A stretch of 64,000 nt of DNA from Phycisphaerales bacterium (GCA_009691805.1 SIAK01000001.1:114384-178383), one strand, 5' to 3'. Positions 44,477 to 54,502 are shown, counted from the first letter of the stretch. Program-made: numbers and translations. Notes: generated by a model not told the origin, from the sequence alone.

Positions 44477-45772
44477 ATGGATGAGATGCATCACGTGAGC
44501 AAAGTCTTGAAGCAATGGAAGCGAACTCTCGCAGCGCATGCAGTTTGCGTCGTGCTGCTGTGTGCACATGCACTTACTCCGATGTCGTTCGCGGCGACTC
44601 ACGCGGCTCCATCAGCACCGGCAGCAGCGCAAACCGCTCCTGCAGCAACAGCCACACCTGATGTGAAGCCCGCTTCAAATGTTGAGCTGAAGGCGACAAG
44701 TTTGAGTGGCGGATTCGCGGAGATTACTGGGCTCGCGATTTCACCGCTCGTCGTGATGTCGCTCTTTGGTGCTGTTGATTGGTGGAACGCACCTGCGGGC
44801 GCGCCGCTGCCACTGCATGCGAATCCGTGGTTCTGGGGAACGCTGCTCGGGCTCGTCGTCATCGGACAGAGCGCGCGTTGGCTGACGATGCCGCTACCGA
44901 TGCCGATTCGAAAGTTGTTCGATGCAGTGCATTACCTCGAGTCGAAGTGTTCTGCGCTGCTCGCGGTGGGTGTTCTGCTCCCGTCCATCGTGAGCGCGAT
45001 GTCGCATGTCGGTGGCGATCCGAATCAAATCGTGCACGCGACGGTGCTCGCACCAAACACCGCGATCGCTGGAATGCCTTCGGATGTTGTGACGTACCTC
45101 GGAGCGCTCGCGCTCTTTGCGGTGGTGTGGATCGTGTCACATGCCATTGATGCGCTGGTCCTCCTGAGTCCGTTCGCGCTCATTGACGCGCTGCTCCTTT
45201 CTGCACGCGCCACGATTCTCGCGTTGCTTCTCGGTGCAATCGTGATTCATCCCGTCTTCGGTTTCATCGTGGCGTTGCCTATCGTGCTCTTCTGCATCCT
45301 CGTTGCGGGCTGGTGTGTTCGACTGGACATTTTCGCAACCACTTGCGCGTGGGACTTGCTCTCGATGCGCTGGCATCGCGTGATTCCGCATCATGGTCCG
45401 ATCCGCGCGTTTCTCGCATTACCGCGCGCGGGATTACCGATTCGCACGCGCGGCACCATCGTGCCGAACGGCGCGTCGATGACCTTTCACTATCGCCGTT
45501 GGTTCATCATGCCAACGCGCGAGGTCGACCTTGGCGCGCATCCGAGTGCGCTCGTGCGTGGTGTCGTTTGGTCGACATTCGTCGCAACGACTGAGCAGGG
45601 AGGAGGCGCGCTTGTCGCCATCCCTCCGCGCTACCGTTCGCATGAAGCAATCGTCGCGGCGCGGTTTGGTGCGGAGCCGAAGGACGGGCTGATCTGGCGC
45701 GGGCTCGGTGCGATTTGGGCGTTCATCCGAAATCCCTTCGGGCGACGAACTCCGACTGCCGCAGTACAGTGA
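44477..45772 (+). CDS. Exported/polytopic membrane protein of unknown function
   Basis: About 431 residues from ATG 44477; GTG 44471 and ATG 44486 are also possible. A signal-like segment (HAVCVVLLCAHALTPMSFA) is followed by an Ala/Pro/Thr linker and about six membrane helices (FWGTLLGLVVIGQ, LGALALFAVVWIVSHAIDALV, TILALLLGAIVIHPVFGFIVAL). A soluble C-terminal domain (~residues 305-425) contains GTIVPNGASMTFHYRRWF. No family recognised. Only four bases separate it from the alpha-mannosidase start, so it is probably the first gene of the mannoside operon. Confidence 0.72.
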   Translation: MDEMHHVSKVLKQWKRTLAAHAVCVVLLCAHALTPMSFAATHAAPSAPAAAQTAPAATATPDVKPASNVELKATSLSGGFAEITGLAISPLVVMSLFGAVDWWNAPAGAPLPLHANPWFWGTLLGLVVIGQSARWLTMPLPMPIRKLFDAVHYLESKCSALLAVGVLLPSIVSAMSHVGGDPNQIVHATVLAPNTAIAGMPSDVVTYLGALALFAVVWIVSHAIDALVLLSPFALIDALLLSARATILALLLGAIVIHPVFGFIVALPIVLFCILVAGWCVRLDIFATTCAWDLLSMRWHRVIPHHGPIRAFLALPRAGLPIRTRGTIVPNGASMTFHYRRWFIMPTREVDLGAHPSALVRGVVWSTFVATTEQGGGALVAIPPRYRSHEAIVAARFGAEPKDGLIWRGLGAIWAFIRNPFGRRTPTAAVQ

Positions 45773-45776
45773 GCAT

Positions 45777-48700
45777 GTGCTCCCGCATCTTCAGTACTCC
45801 GCCATTCGTTACGAGAGCTTCGCGCAGGAAATCCTTGCGCCACTCGCGTTCCCACTTCGCGCACCACTAACACTTTCTTGGTGGCGACCGAAGGGACTCG
45901 GTCGACCTGACATCGCGATTGCGCGCAAGGGAAAGTTCACTCCGTGTGCGATAGGCACGCGCTGGGGACCTGTGTGGTCAACCGCGTGGTTTCGTGTGCA
46001 AGGCGTTGTGCCTGCGTCCATGCGAGGCCAGTGCGTCGCGCTGCGATTTTCAAGCGGCACGGAAGGCACATTGTGGAACGATGGCGCGCCGGTGCATGGA
46101 TTTGATCCGTATCGCGATTTTGCGGTGCTGCTGCCGCGAGCGAAGGGCGGCGAGAAGATTGATTGTTTCATCGAAGCCGCATGCAATCTTCCGCTCGGCA
46201 TCTCGACATTCTGGTGGGATCACCCTGAACAACATGCGCGTTGGAAAGAAGAGCAGCCCGGACGCGTTGAACTCTGCGAACTTGTTGCATATGACCATGA
46301 TGCGTGGAGATTCGCGCAAGATTTCGACTCGGCGCGGAGCATGATGCTCGCGCTCGACGCAAGTGATCCTCGCGCGAAAGAACTTGATACGGGGCTTCGT
46401 GCACTGCATGCACGCATTCCTGCAGCCGCGCCTCGCCGCGCAATCAAAGAGGCGCGCACGACGCTCGATCGCTTGCTCGCAGGATCGCGACGCGACGCGG
46501 ACTCACTCTGCAACGCCGTCGGTCATGCGCACATTGATACGGCGTGGCTCTGGCCGATCGTCGAGACGAGACGCAAGTGCATTCGCAGTTTCGCCAACGT
46601 CCTTGCGTTGATGGATCGCTTTCCAAACTTTCGATTCCTCTGTTCACAGGCGCAGCAGTATGCGTATGTTGAAGAGGACGCTCCCGCGTTGTTCGCGCAG
46701 ATCAAGCGTGCCGTCAAAGCGGGCCGTTGGGAGGCAGCGGGCGCGATGTGGATCGAGCCTGATTGCACTTGCCCTTCAGGCGAGAGCTTCATCCGCCAGA
46801 TGCTTCATGGATGCGGGTACTGGCAGCGCGCGTTTGGCAAAGACGCTCCGCAACGGCAGGTCTATCTGCCCGACACGTTTGGATTTCCTGCTTCTTTTCC
46901 GCAGATTCTGCGGCACGCGGGCATGGACACCTTCATCACCAACAAGATGAGTTGGTGTGAGACGAATCGATTCCCGCACGTCACGTTTATGTGGCGCGGC
47001 ATCGATGGAAGTGAGATTCTCACGCATCTCACACCAGGACACAATTACAACAGCTCCATTCTTCCGCAGGACTTTGTCGCGGGCGAAAACAACCTCGTCA
47101 CGAGCGATGCAGTGAGCTCGCGTTGGTTGCAGCCGTATGGATTTGGTGATGGCGGTGGTGGTCCAACAGCAGAGATGGCGCAGCGCGCGGAATTGGGTGC
47201 GCGGTGGGATGGACTTCCTCGCGTCGAGCAGAAGAGTGTGCACGCGTGGTGTAGTGATTTGCATCGTGATGTTGCGAGCAAAGAGAAGAGCGAGACGCCC
47301 GCGCAGCGCTGGGATGGCGAGCTGTATCTTGAACTGCATCGCGGAACCTATACGAGTCAAGCGTGGATCAAGCAGGCGAATCTGCAGAACGAAGAAGCGC
47401 TGCGTCGCGCAGAGCTCTTGAGCGCGGCGGTTGCCACGCGCGGAGACTGCAGTGCGGCACGCGCGTTGCTCGACGGTGCGTGGAAGTCGCTTCTGTTGAA
47501 TCAGTTTCACGACATCCTTCCAGGCTCTTCGATCACGGCGGTCTATGAGGACGCGCAGACCGATCATCAAGCCATTCTCGATGCGGCAACGGAAGTCGCA
47601 GAGATTGCTGCGGCGAAAGTGCTCAGCGTGCTCGGCGGGAAAGACAGCGTCGTGGTGCTGAACCCAGCGTCCTCCCGTGCGAGCGGAGTTGCGGCAGGCG
47701 CAGATGGCGAGTTGCATTTCTTCCCGGAGATTCCAGCGTGTTCCGTTGCAGCGGTCGTGCCGTGGGTGAGCGGCACTCCTGATCCCGTCGAGGTCTCCAA
47801 GCATGTGCTCGCGAATCGATACCTCGCGATGGAACTAGACAGCGCGGGTCGCATCGCCGCGTTGGTTCGCAATGAAGATGGTCGCGTGCTCAATGCATCC
47901 GCTGCGAAAGGTCGGGCGCTGCTTCCACTCAATCAGCTCATGCTCTTCGAGGATCGACCGCGTCGATGGGAAGCGTGGGACACCGATCGTGATTATCGCG
48001 AGAAGGCATCGCCCGTCGAAAGTCCAGCGCGACTGCGTGTTGTGACAGACAGTGGCATCCGCGGCGAAATCGAAGTCGTGCAACAGATCGGCGCGCGCAG
48101 CGAGATGCGGATGATCTATCGGCTCGATGCGCTGTCGCGTCGTGTGGAAGTCTTGTGTGAAGTGGACTGGCAAGAATCGCAGACGCTCTTGCGCGCGGAG
48201 TTCCCCATCGATGTACGCGCGCGTCAAGCAACGTACGGCATTCAGTTTGGTGCGATCGAGCGCGCGACGCATCGGAACACGTCGATGGAGAAGGCGCAGT
48301 TTGAAGTGCCAGGTCATCGATGGATGGACATCGCCGAGCCTGGGCTCGGCGTCTCGATTCTCGACGAAGGAAAGTATGGCCGCGATGCGCGCGCGTCCGC
48401 TCGCAGCACGACGCTTGGACTCTCGCTTCTGAAGTCACCGAACTTCCCCGATGCGACGTGCGATCGTCGATTGCACGCGTTCCGCTACGCGATCCTTGCG
48501 CATGAAGGCGATTGGCGCGCAGCGGAGATTGATGCGGAAGCGGAGCGATTCCTGCGTCCTTTGACCGTGCTTGGAGTGGGCCGTGGCAAGGGAACGCTCG
48601 CGCAACCGTGCGAAGTCAGTGCGGAAGCGCCGATGTCGGTGGAAATCGCTGCGATCAAGCCATGCGAGAGTGGTGCGGGCATTGCGATTCGACTCGTCGA

Positions 48701-48887
48701 AAAACACGGCGCGCGCGGACTTGTGTGCGTGCGGCTTCCTTCCTGGTGTCAGGACGCATTCCGCGGCGATGCGTTTGAAAATCCGCTCGCTGCATCTGAA
48801 GGTCGCGCGCGCTTCAACGCGAAACGCAACGAGATTCTGTTCGAACTGCATCCCTTCGGCGTTGCGACTATTGTCGCACGACCTTGA
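45777..48887 (+). CDS. Alpha-mannosidase, glycoside hydrolase family 38
   Basis: About 1036 residues from GTG 45777, four bases after the upstream stop; the ORF track begins inside the previous gene. GH38 catalytic region: NAVGHAHIDTAWLWPIVETR with zinc-binding His/Asp, the nucleophile Asp in QVYLPDTFGFPASFPQIL, and WEAAGAMWIEPDCTCPSGES. Later come the middle helical domain and the beta-sandwich domain (QFHDILPGSSITAVYEDA; RDYREKASPVE). It cleaves terminal alpha-mannosyl residues. There is no signal peptide, so it acts on imported mannosides in the cytoplasm. Confidence 0.96.
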   Translation: MLPHLQYSAIRYESFAQEILAPLAFPLRAPLTLSWWRPKGLGRPDIAIARKGKFTPCAIGTRWGPVWSTAWFRVQGVVPASMRGQCVALRFSSGTEGTLWNDGAPVHGFDPYRDFAVLLPRAKGGEKIDCFIEAACNLPLGISTFWWDHPEQHARWKEEQPGRVELCELVAYDHDAWRFAQDFDSARSMMLALDASDPRAKELDTGLRALHARIPAAAPRRAIKEARTTLDRLLAGSRRDADSLCNAVGHAHIDTAWLWPIVETRRKCIRSFANVLALMDRFPNFRFLCSQAQQYAYVEEDAPALFAQIKRAVKAGRWEAAGAMWIEPDCTCPSGESFIRQMLHGCGYWQRAFGKDAPQRQVYLPDTFGFPASFPQILRHAGMDTFITNKMSWCETNRFPHVTFMWRGIDGSEILTHLTPGHNYNSSILPQDFVAGENNLVTSDAVSSRWLQPYGFGDGGGGPTAEMAQRAELGARWDGLPRVEQKSVHAWCSDLHRDVASKEKSETPAQRWDGELYLELHRGTYTSQAWIKQANLQNEEALRRAELLSAAVATRGDCSAARALLDGAWKSLLLNQFHDILPGSSITAVYEDAQTDHQAILDAATEVAEIAAAKVLSVLGGKDSVVVLNPASSRASGVAAGADGELHFFPEIPACSVAAVVPWVSGTPDPVEVSKHVLANRYLAMELDSAGRIAALVRNEDGRVLNASAAKGRALLPLNQLMLFEDRPRRWEAWDTDRDYREKASPVESPARLRVVTDSGIRGEIEVVQQIGARSEMRMIYRLDALSRRVEVLCEVDWQESQTLLRAEFPIDVRARQATYGIQFGAIERATHRNTSMEKAQFEVPGHRWMDIAEPGLGVSILDEGKYGRDARASARSTTLGLSLLKSPNFPDATCDRRLHAFRYAILAHEGDWRAAEIDAEAERFLRPLTVLGVGRGKGTLAQPCEVSAEAPMSVEIAAIKPCESGAGIAIRLVEKHGARGLVCVRLPSWCQDAFRGDAFENPLAASEGRARFNAKRNEILFELHPFGVATIVARP

Positions 48888-48909
48888 CACACGCTGAGGC
48901 AATTCTCCT

Positions 48910-50943
48910 ATGCACATGACGCTCATTGATTGGTTGATTCCGTTGGTGCTCGTCAGCGTGCTCGCCGCTGTCGGCATCTCGACGCGGAAGTATGGTCGGA
49001 GTGTTGCGGGGTTCCTTGCGGCGAATCGTTGTGCAGGTCGTTACCTCATCGCACTCGCCGACGCGCGCGCTTCGATTGGATTGATCACGCTCGCGTGGTA
49101 CTTCCAACAAAATTACGATGTTGGTTTCACATCGATTTGGTGGGGACTTGCCGAGGGCCCCGTGATGATCTTTCTCGCGCTCACCGGTTGGGTCGCGTAT
49201 CGATATCGGCGAACGCGCGCATTGACGCTCGCGCAATTTTTGGAGATGCGCTACTCGCGCTCGTTTCGCATCTTCTGCGGTTTCGTGGCGTTCGCGGCTG
49301 GCATTCTGAATTACGGGGTGTTTCCAGGCATTTCTGCGCGATTCTTGATGCACCTCACCGGGTTGCCGCAGGAGTTCCTCGTCAGCGGGTACCACGTCGA
49401 TACCTATGCCGCGCTCATGATCGCGATGATCAGCACAGCCTTGTTCTTCATCTTCCTCGGCGGACAGGTGACGGTGATGTTGACGGACTTCCTGCAAGGG
49501 GTCTTCTGCAATCTCGTGTTCGCCGCGCTCACGCTGTGGCTCTTGATGAAGTTTCCTTGGAGCGATCTCTCGGAGACGTTGCTTTCGGTGGGTAACGGTA
49601 AGTCGCTCGTCAATCCCGCGCCGAGTGCGATGGCGGCGGAAGAGAATTTCAATGTCACCTATTGGATGATTCAAATCGTCATCCTGCTCTACACAGCCAA
49701 GGCGTGGCAGGGCGATCAGGGTTACAACGCCGCCGCACTCTCGCCGCACGAATCAAAGATGGCGAACATCTTGAATGGCTGGCGATTCCGCGTGTTTATG
49801 TTGATCACGCTCGTGCTTCCACTTTGTGTGCGCACGATGATTGAGCATCCAGGTTATGCGGTTGAAGGTCAGGCACTGCGCGAGGCGATTGCTGCGATGC
49901 CTGCGGGAGAGGTGAGCGAACTTCGCGTCCCCGTCGCGCTTGGTTCGATGCTTCCTGCGGGATTGCTCGGTCTCGTGGTCGCTGCAATGTTTGGCGCGTA
50001 TCTCGGCACGGACAATGCGTATCTCCATTCCTGGGGCTCGATTCTCGTGCAAGACGTGATCATGCCCATCAGACAGCGATTGGGATTTGGACCGATGCGC
50101 GCGTCGCGACACATCCTCGTCATCAAGTTTGCGATCCTTGCTGTCGCGATCTTCGGATTCGCATTCAGCATGACGTTTCGTTCGCCGAACGAACGCATTG
50201 CGATGTATTGCAATCTCACCGCGAGCTTGTTCTTCGCGGGCGCGGGCTGCGCGATCATCGGAGGTCTTTACACCCGTTGGGGAACAACAAGTGCCGCATG
50301 GGCTGGAATGCTTTCGGGCATGACTTGCGCGGGCGTTGGCATTTTCACGAAGGAGTTCGGCAGCGTCTGGCAGACATGGAATGGTGGGGCACTTGATCTT
50401 GTGCACGGATTCCTCGTCACCGTGAATGCATGTAACGGTCAGTTGCTTGGCTTCGTGGCGATGATCGTGGCGACTGCGGCGTATCTGACCGTGTCGTTCG
50501 CGTCGCGAAAGTCATTTGACCTTGATCAACTCTTGCACCGAGGAAAGTACGCGATCTCTGAGGACGCGGATGCAACGGAACGCGCGATAGGCGCGGATGA
50601 ACGGCGAAGTTTCTGGGAGAAGATTGGCATCGATCGCGACTTCACGGGATGGGATCGCATCGTGACGTGGGTCACACTCGCGTGGCCGATCGCAGGCACG
50701 ATCCTCTTTGCTGTCGGCACGCCGATCATCGTGCTCTACCCATTTGAAGATGCGTCGTGGCTTTCGTTCTGGCATGGATACACGTACTTCACGCTTGTTG
50801 TCGGTACGGCGGTGGTGCTGTGGTTTGCGATTGGTGGATTCCGCGATCTTGCGCGCATGTTGAAGCTTCTCAAGGCGCGCGGCATGAATGCAGAGGACGA
50901 TGGCAGTGTGGATGAATCCCCGCATGGTTCCCAGCATGGGTGA
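48910..50943 (+). CDS. Sodium:solute symporter family protein
   Basis: 677 residues, with about 13-15 hydrophobic segments. SSS-family features: GRSVAGFLAANRCAGRYLIALADARASIGLITL near the start, GTDNAYLHSWGSILVQDVI in the core, and SLFFAGAGCAIIGGLYTRWGTTSAAWAGMLSG. It is longer than typical 500-residue members because of added C-terminal helices. Placement between an alpha- and a beta-mannosidase suggests uptake of mannose-containing sugars or mannosides, which is inference. Its stop overlaps the beta-mannosidase start. Confidence 0.93.
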   Translation: MHMTLIDWLIPLVLVSVLAAVGISTRKYGRSVAGFLAANRCAGRYLIALADARASIGLITLAWYFQQNYDVGFTSIWWGLAEGPVMIFLALTGWVAYRYRRTRALTLAQFLEMRYSRSFRIFCGFVAFAAGILNYGVFPGISARFLMHLTGLPQEFLVSGYHVDTYAALMIAMISTALFFIFLGGQVTVMLTDFLQGVFCNLVFAALTLWLLMKFPWSDLSETLLSVGNGKSLVNPAPSAMAAEENFNVTYWMIQIVILLYTAKAWQGDQGYNAAALSPHESKMANILNGWRFRVFMLITLVLPLCVRTMIEHPGYAVEGQALREAIAAMPAGEVSELRVPVALGSMLPAGLLGLVVAAMFGAYLGTDNAYLHSWGSILVQDVIMPIRQRLGFGPMRASRHILVIKFAILAVAIFGFAFSMTFRSPNERIAMYCNLTASLFFAGAGCAIIGGLYTRWGTTSAAWAGMLSGMTCAGVGIFTKEFGSVWQTWNGGALDLVHGFLVTVNACNGQLLGFVAMIVATAAYLTVSFASRKSFDLDQLLHRGKYAISEDADATERAIGADERRSFWEKIGIDRDFTGWDRIVTWVTLAWPIAGTILFAVGTPIIVLYPFEDASWLSFWHGYTYFTLVVGTAVVLWFAIGGFRDLARMLKLLKARGMNAEDDGSVDESPHGSQHG

Positions 50944-53416
50944 ATTGCGCCGCGCATTTCCCGCAACGAGTAACGCGTGGACTGTGTCCGCGAGTGGCGG
51001 CGAAGGCGCATCGCGCGCGAACGCTTGCGAAGTCACGGTTGCAGCAGGAACTTCATGGTCGGTGCACGCGACGCTTTCGCGAGCGGGAGTGCAAGAGCCC
51101 ATCGATCCCGAACGTGCAGAGCTCGACAGCGAGTGGGTCGGTCGCACAGAGTGGACCTACGAGTGCACCGCGATGGTGCCGCACTCGCGCGAAGGATCCA
51201 AGTGCGCGCTCCATGTCGCACTGCTTGATGGGACATGCGATGTGTTTCTTGGCGACATCCATCTCGGTACACATCAGAGTGCGTTCATGCCATTTGATGC
51301 GATCATTCCGCAGCGATTGCGTGGTCGCACGTTGCCTTTGAGATTGCGATTCGCTGCGCCTGTGACGGAGGTGCTTCGCTGGCAGAAGTTACTCGGCGTT
51401 CGACCCGTGAATGGAGATTGGACGCCGTATTGTTTTTCGCGCAGCGCGGCGTGTCGATTCGGTTGGGATTGGGGACCACGCGTTGCTGGAGTTGGATTTC
51501 GCGGCGTTCGATTTGAATGTTGGGATGCCGCGCGGCTTGCGCCACTTTCTCTCGCGCAATCATGGAGCGACGACGGAGCATGCACGATCACACTCGGCGT
51601 GCAGGGCGAGCAAGAAGATTCTCGCATCGAAGCAATGCTCACCTCGCCGAGCGGTGATGTGATGGAGTTCGCGCATGGCGAGTTTGTGAAGACGATTCAT
51701 CCCACGAAACGCTGGAATCCTTGGCAACTCGGTGGTCGCGCGAACACCGCGTGGCGCGCGGATGTCCTTGCGTTCGATGGAAGCGAACTTGCGGATGCAG
51801 TCGGCGCGAGTATCGCCCCGCGCCGCGTGGAGCTCGATACGTCCGTCGACGACCTCGGTCGACGCTTTCGCTGCATCGTGAACGGCGTGCCGATTTTCGC
51901 GAAGGGCGCGAATCTCGTTCCTGCGCTGCTCGATGGAACGCAAGTTCGTGACTGGCACGCAGAGATGCGTCGCTATCGATCCACAGGATTCAACATGGTG
52001 CGCGTGTGGGGCGGTGGTCACTACATGCCACACGCGTTCTATCGAGCGTGTGATGACTTGGGCATTCTGGTCTGGCAGGATTTCATGTTCGCGTGCGCGA
52101 CGTACCCCGAAGACGAACCGTTCGCGACGCTCGTTGCGCAAGAAGCAGCGCATCAAGTGCGCAGGCTTTCGCGTCACGCATCGATCGCGTTGTGGTGCGG
52201 AGGCAACGAAGACATTCTCGCGTGGTGGAGTTGGGGTTGGAAGGAACGGCTCGCGAAGGATCAAACGTGGGGTCGCAAGTATTGGCTTGAGTCCTTGCCC
52301 GCTGCGGTTGCTGCGCATGATGCGGGCACGCCGTATTGGGAGGAGAGTCCGTACTCCGGTTCGATGGAGACGCATCCCAATGATCCGAACTCTGGTGATC
52401 GACATACGTGGGACGCAGAAGCGAAGGTCGAAGGACTACGCAGCATTCTTCCGCGATTTTGTAGTGAGTTTGGGCATCAATCGCCTTCGAACTTCGTGAC
52501 ATTGCAAGAGCAGTTGCCTGCGTCCGCGCTGCACATCGGCGGTGACGCGCTTGCGCTTCGACAGAAAGCAACGGGCGGCGACGCGGTGCACTACGCGCCG
52601 CAATTGAGCGCGCGATTTCGTGAGCCAAAGAGTCTTCGCGAGTTCGTCGCGCAGGCGCAGCACGTGCAAGCGCGCGCAATGGAGGTTGGTGTGCGTTGGA
52701 TGCGTGCGAATGCGCCGCGCTCGATGGGCGCATTGATCTGGCAATGGAACGATGTGTGGGCGGGGCACTCGTGGAGTTTGGTGGATGTTGCACATCGCGC
52801 GAAGCCCGCGTGGCATGCGGTGCGTCGTGCATGCGCGCGAACTCTGCTGTCGATTGAGCCCACGCATGCGTGGAGCGAGAAGCAACTTGGAGAACTTGAA
52901 GTTGTTCTCGTGGATGATCGCCTGCTGGCGGACGGGAAATTTTTCGAGCATCGTCGCGTCGTGGCGACTGTTCGACGGATGAGTTTTTCAGGCGCGATGA
53001 TTGCGGATGCTCAGGTCGAACTTCTTGCGCACGCGGAGTGCGGACTTCCTGGGGCAACGATGCGCGGTCGCATTCCGGCGACGCTGTTCGAGCATGCGGA
53101 TCTAACTTCGGAGCTGCTCGTTGCACATATAGAAGGAGCGCCGAAGCTCTCGCGCGCAACGTGGTTCCTGGGAAGCGACGCGCAGTTGCGGCTTGCGCCC
53201 GTGCAGTTTGAGCGAGTCGATGGCGCTGTCGCGAATCGCGCGGGCGCGGAAGTGCTGCGTGCAAACACGGTCATCCGCGAGTTCTGGATTGAAGCATCGG
53301 CAGCGACAGGGGTGAGCCGCACGGAAGATTCATGGCGCACATTGTTGCCGGGCGATCTTGTCGAACTCGCACGCGACGAACATGCGTGGACGGCGAACTG
53401 TTTCGCGCGCGCGTGA
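50936..53416 (+). CDS. Beta-mannosidase, glycoside hydrolase family 2
   Basis: About 826 residues from ATG 50936 in an ATGGGTGA overlap with the symporter; three upstream in-frame ATGs exist. GH2 order: sugar-binding sandwich (RSAACRFGWDWGPRVAGVGF), immunoglobulin-like domain, then the barrel with RSTGFNMVRVWGGGHYMPHA, VWQDFMFACATYPED, the acid/base Glu in LWCGGNEDI and the nucleophile Glu in FCSEFGHQSPS. The WGGG and FMFACAxYP motifs mark beta-mannosidases within GH2. There is no export signal. With GH38 and the symporter it forms a mannan-oligosaccharide or N-glycan degradation unit. Confidence 0.96.
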   Translation: MGELRRAFPATSNAWTVSASGGEGASRANACEVTVAAGTSWSVHATLSRAGVQEPIDPERAELDSEWVGRTEWTYECTAMVPHSREGSKCALHVALLDGTCDVFLGDIHLGTHQSAFMPFDAIIPQRLRGRTLPLRLRFAAPVTEVLRWQKLLGVRPVNGDWTPYCFSRSAACRFGWDWGPRVAGVGFRGVRFECWDAARLAPLSLAQSWSDDGACTITLGVQGEQEDSRIEAMLTSPSGDVMEFAHGEFVKTIHPTKRWNPWQLGGRANTAWRADVLAFDGSELADAVGASIAPRRVELDTSVDDLGRRFRCIVNGVPIFAKGANLVPALLDGTQVRDWHAEMRRYRSTGFNMVRVWGGGHYMPHAFYRACDDLGILVWQDFMFACATYPEDEPFATLVAQEAAHQVRRLSRHASIALWCGGNEDILAWWSWGWKERLAKDQTWGRKYWLESLPAAVAAHDAGTPYWEESPYSGSMETHPNDPNSGDRHTWDAEAKVEGLRSILPRFCSEFGHQSPSNFVTLQEQLPASALHIGGDALALRQKATGGDAVHYAPQLSARFREPKSLREFVAQAQHVQARAMEVGVRWMRANAPRSMGALIWQWNDVWAGHSWSLVDVAHRAKPAWHAVRRACARTLLSIEPTHAWSEKQLGELEVVLVDDRLLADGKFFEHRRVVATVRRMSFSGAMIADAQVELLAHAECGLPGATMRGRIPATLFEHADLTSELLVAHIEGAPKLSRATWFLGSDAQLRLAPVQFERVDGAVANRAGAEVLRANTVIREFWIEASAATGVSRTEDSWRTLLPGDLVELARDEHAWTANCFARA

Positions 53417-53448
53417 GTGATCGCGCGTGAGTGAGCGCGTGTGAGTGA
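53407..53448. repeat. Three 14-bp tandem repeats at end of beta-mannosidase gene
   Basis: Units GCGCGCGTGAGTGA, TCGCGCGTGAGTGA and GCGCGTGTGAGTGA are contiguous. The first contains the stop codon of the beta-mannosidase gene. Probably slippage of a GTGAGTGA-type sequence. Confidence 0.85.
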
Positions 53449-53632
53449 GCGGGTGGGGAAAATTCGCGCGAAAAAAATCTCATCCGAATTTCGGGAGCGT
53501 TTTTCAGAAGCACGTGGTGACCGGTGTATCTTCGTCGCGACATCGTGATGCATCGAGCAATACGAGCTGGGTCGGTGAAGTGGTCTCAAGAATTTGGCAG
53601 CGCGTGAGCGTGGACGCCGGAAGGGAGTCGGT

Positions 53633-54502
53633 ATGCGTTGGAATGAGGTGGAGAAGTTCGGAAGCGGTGTGACGAGGGGGCAGGTGGAATCGGGAATGCC
53701 AGGGGGCGCGAGAACAGCGCTCGCAATCGAGCGTGTTGTGCACAACTTGAGTGCGTGCATCAGTGCGAACGCAACTGTGGGTGAGGAAGTCGCGCGCATG
53801 TGCGAAGCGGACGCAAGGCGGGATCAGTCGATGCAGAGCTGCGCGACTTCGGAGCAGCGAGATTCGCAGTCACCAACTTCAGGCGGGTTTGCTGCAGCGG
53901 AGCCGGAGCCGCGTCCTGGGAGCGGGGTTGCGATTGACCACGAACGCGCGTACAGCGACGCGATCGCGGGCATGAAGTTGCGTCGTGAAAGCGCGATCGA
54001 CGCACTTGTTGCAGAGGCGCGTCGCGATGGAACAGGCGTTCAGGACCGCATGTACTGGACGATTTTCTATGACATGGAACGCGCGCCAGCAACGACGAAT
54101 CGGGCGCAACTGAGAGTTCTCGGCATCGATGTGCCGCTCTCGAGTGACGTCGTCGACGCAGCGTTGCCCGCACTCCTCGCGTCCATTACTGCCGGTCTAG
54201 CGCGGTGGGGCGTGTATTTTCAATGCACAGATCATCTGAGCGATCGTGAGTTTTATGATCGCCTTTCGACGCGTGTTCTCGAAGAACAAATCGCCGAGCT
54301 TCCACCAGATAGCGGTGCGACGGAACACATCGACTTTGCTGTGGATGCCTCGAGCGAGGTGCTTGATTGGTACGCGAGCCGGGATCGCAACGCGCCATCG
54401 AAGGCAGGCCTCGCCAACCGAGATCGGTTTCTTCCAACGCCGCCGGCGGTGATTTCGATGGATCAGTCCATCACGCCAGTGAGTCCGCATGATCTTGAAT
54501 GA
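53633..54502 (+). CDS. Unrecognised protein with conserved-looking C-terminal half
   Basis: About 289 residues from ATG 53633, with AAGGGAG five bases upstream; the listed ORF starts earlier. The first ~115 residues are low in structure. The C-terminal part contains TAGLARWGVYFQCTDHLSDREFYDRLSTRVLEEQI and TEHIDFAVDASS, which looks like a defined fold with buried aromatic residues and possibly conserved His/Asp. I do not recognise the family. It stands alone between the mannoside operon and the DedA gene. Confidence 0.7.
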   Translation: MRWNEVEKFGSGVTRGQVESGMPGGARTALAIERVVHNLSACISANATVGEEVARMCEADARRDQSMQSCATSEQRDSQSPTSGGFAAAEPEPRPGSGVAIDHERAYSDAIAGMKLRRESAIDALVAEARRDGTGVQDRMYWTIFYDMERAPATTNRAQLRVLGIDVPLSSDVVDAALPALLASITAGLARWGVYFQCTDHLSDREFYDRLSTRVLEEQIAELPPDSGATEHIDFAVDASSEVLDWYASRDRNAPSKAGLANRDRFLPTPPAVISMDQSITPVSPHDLE

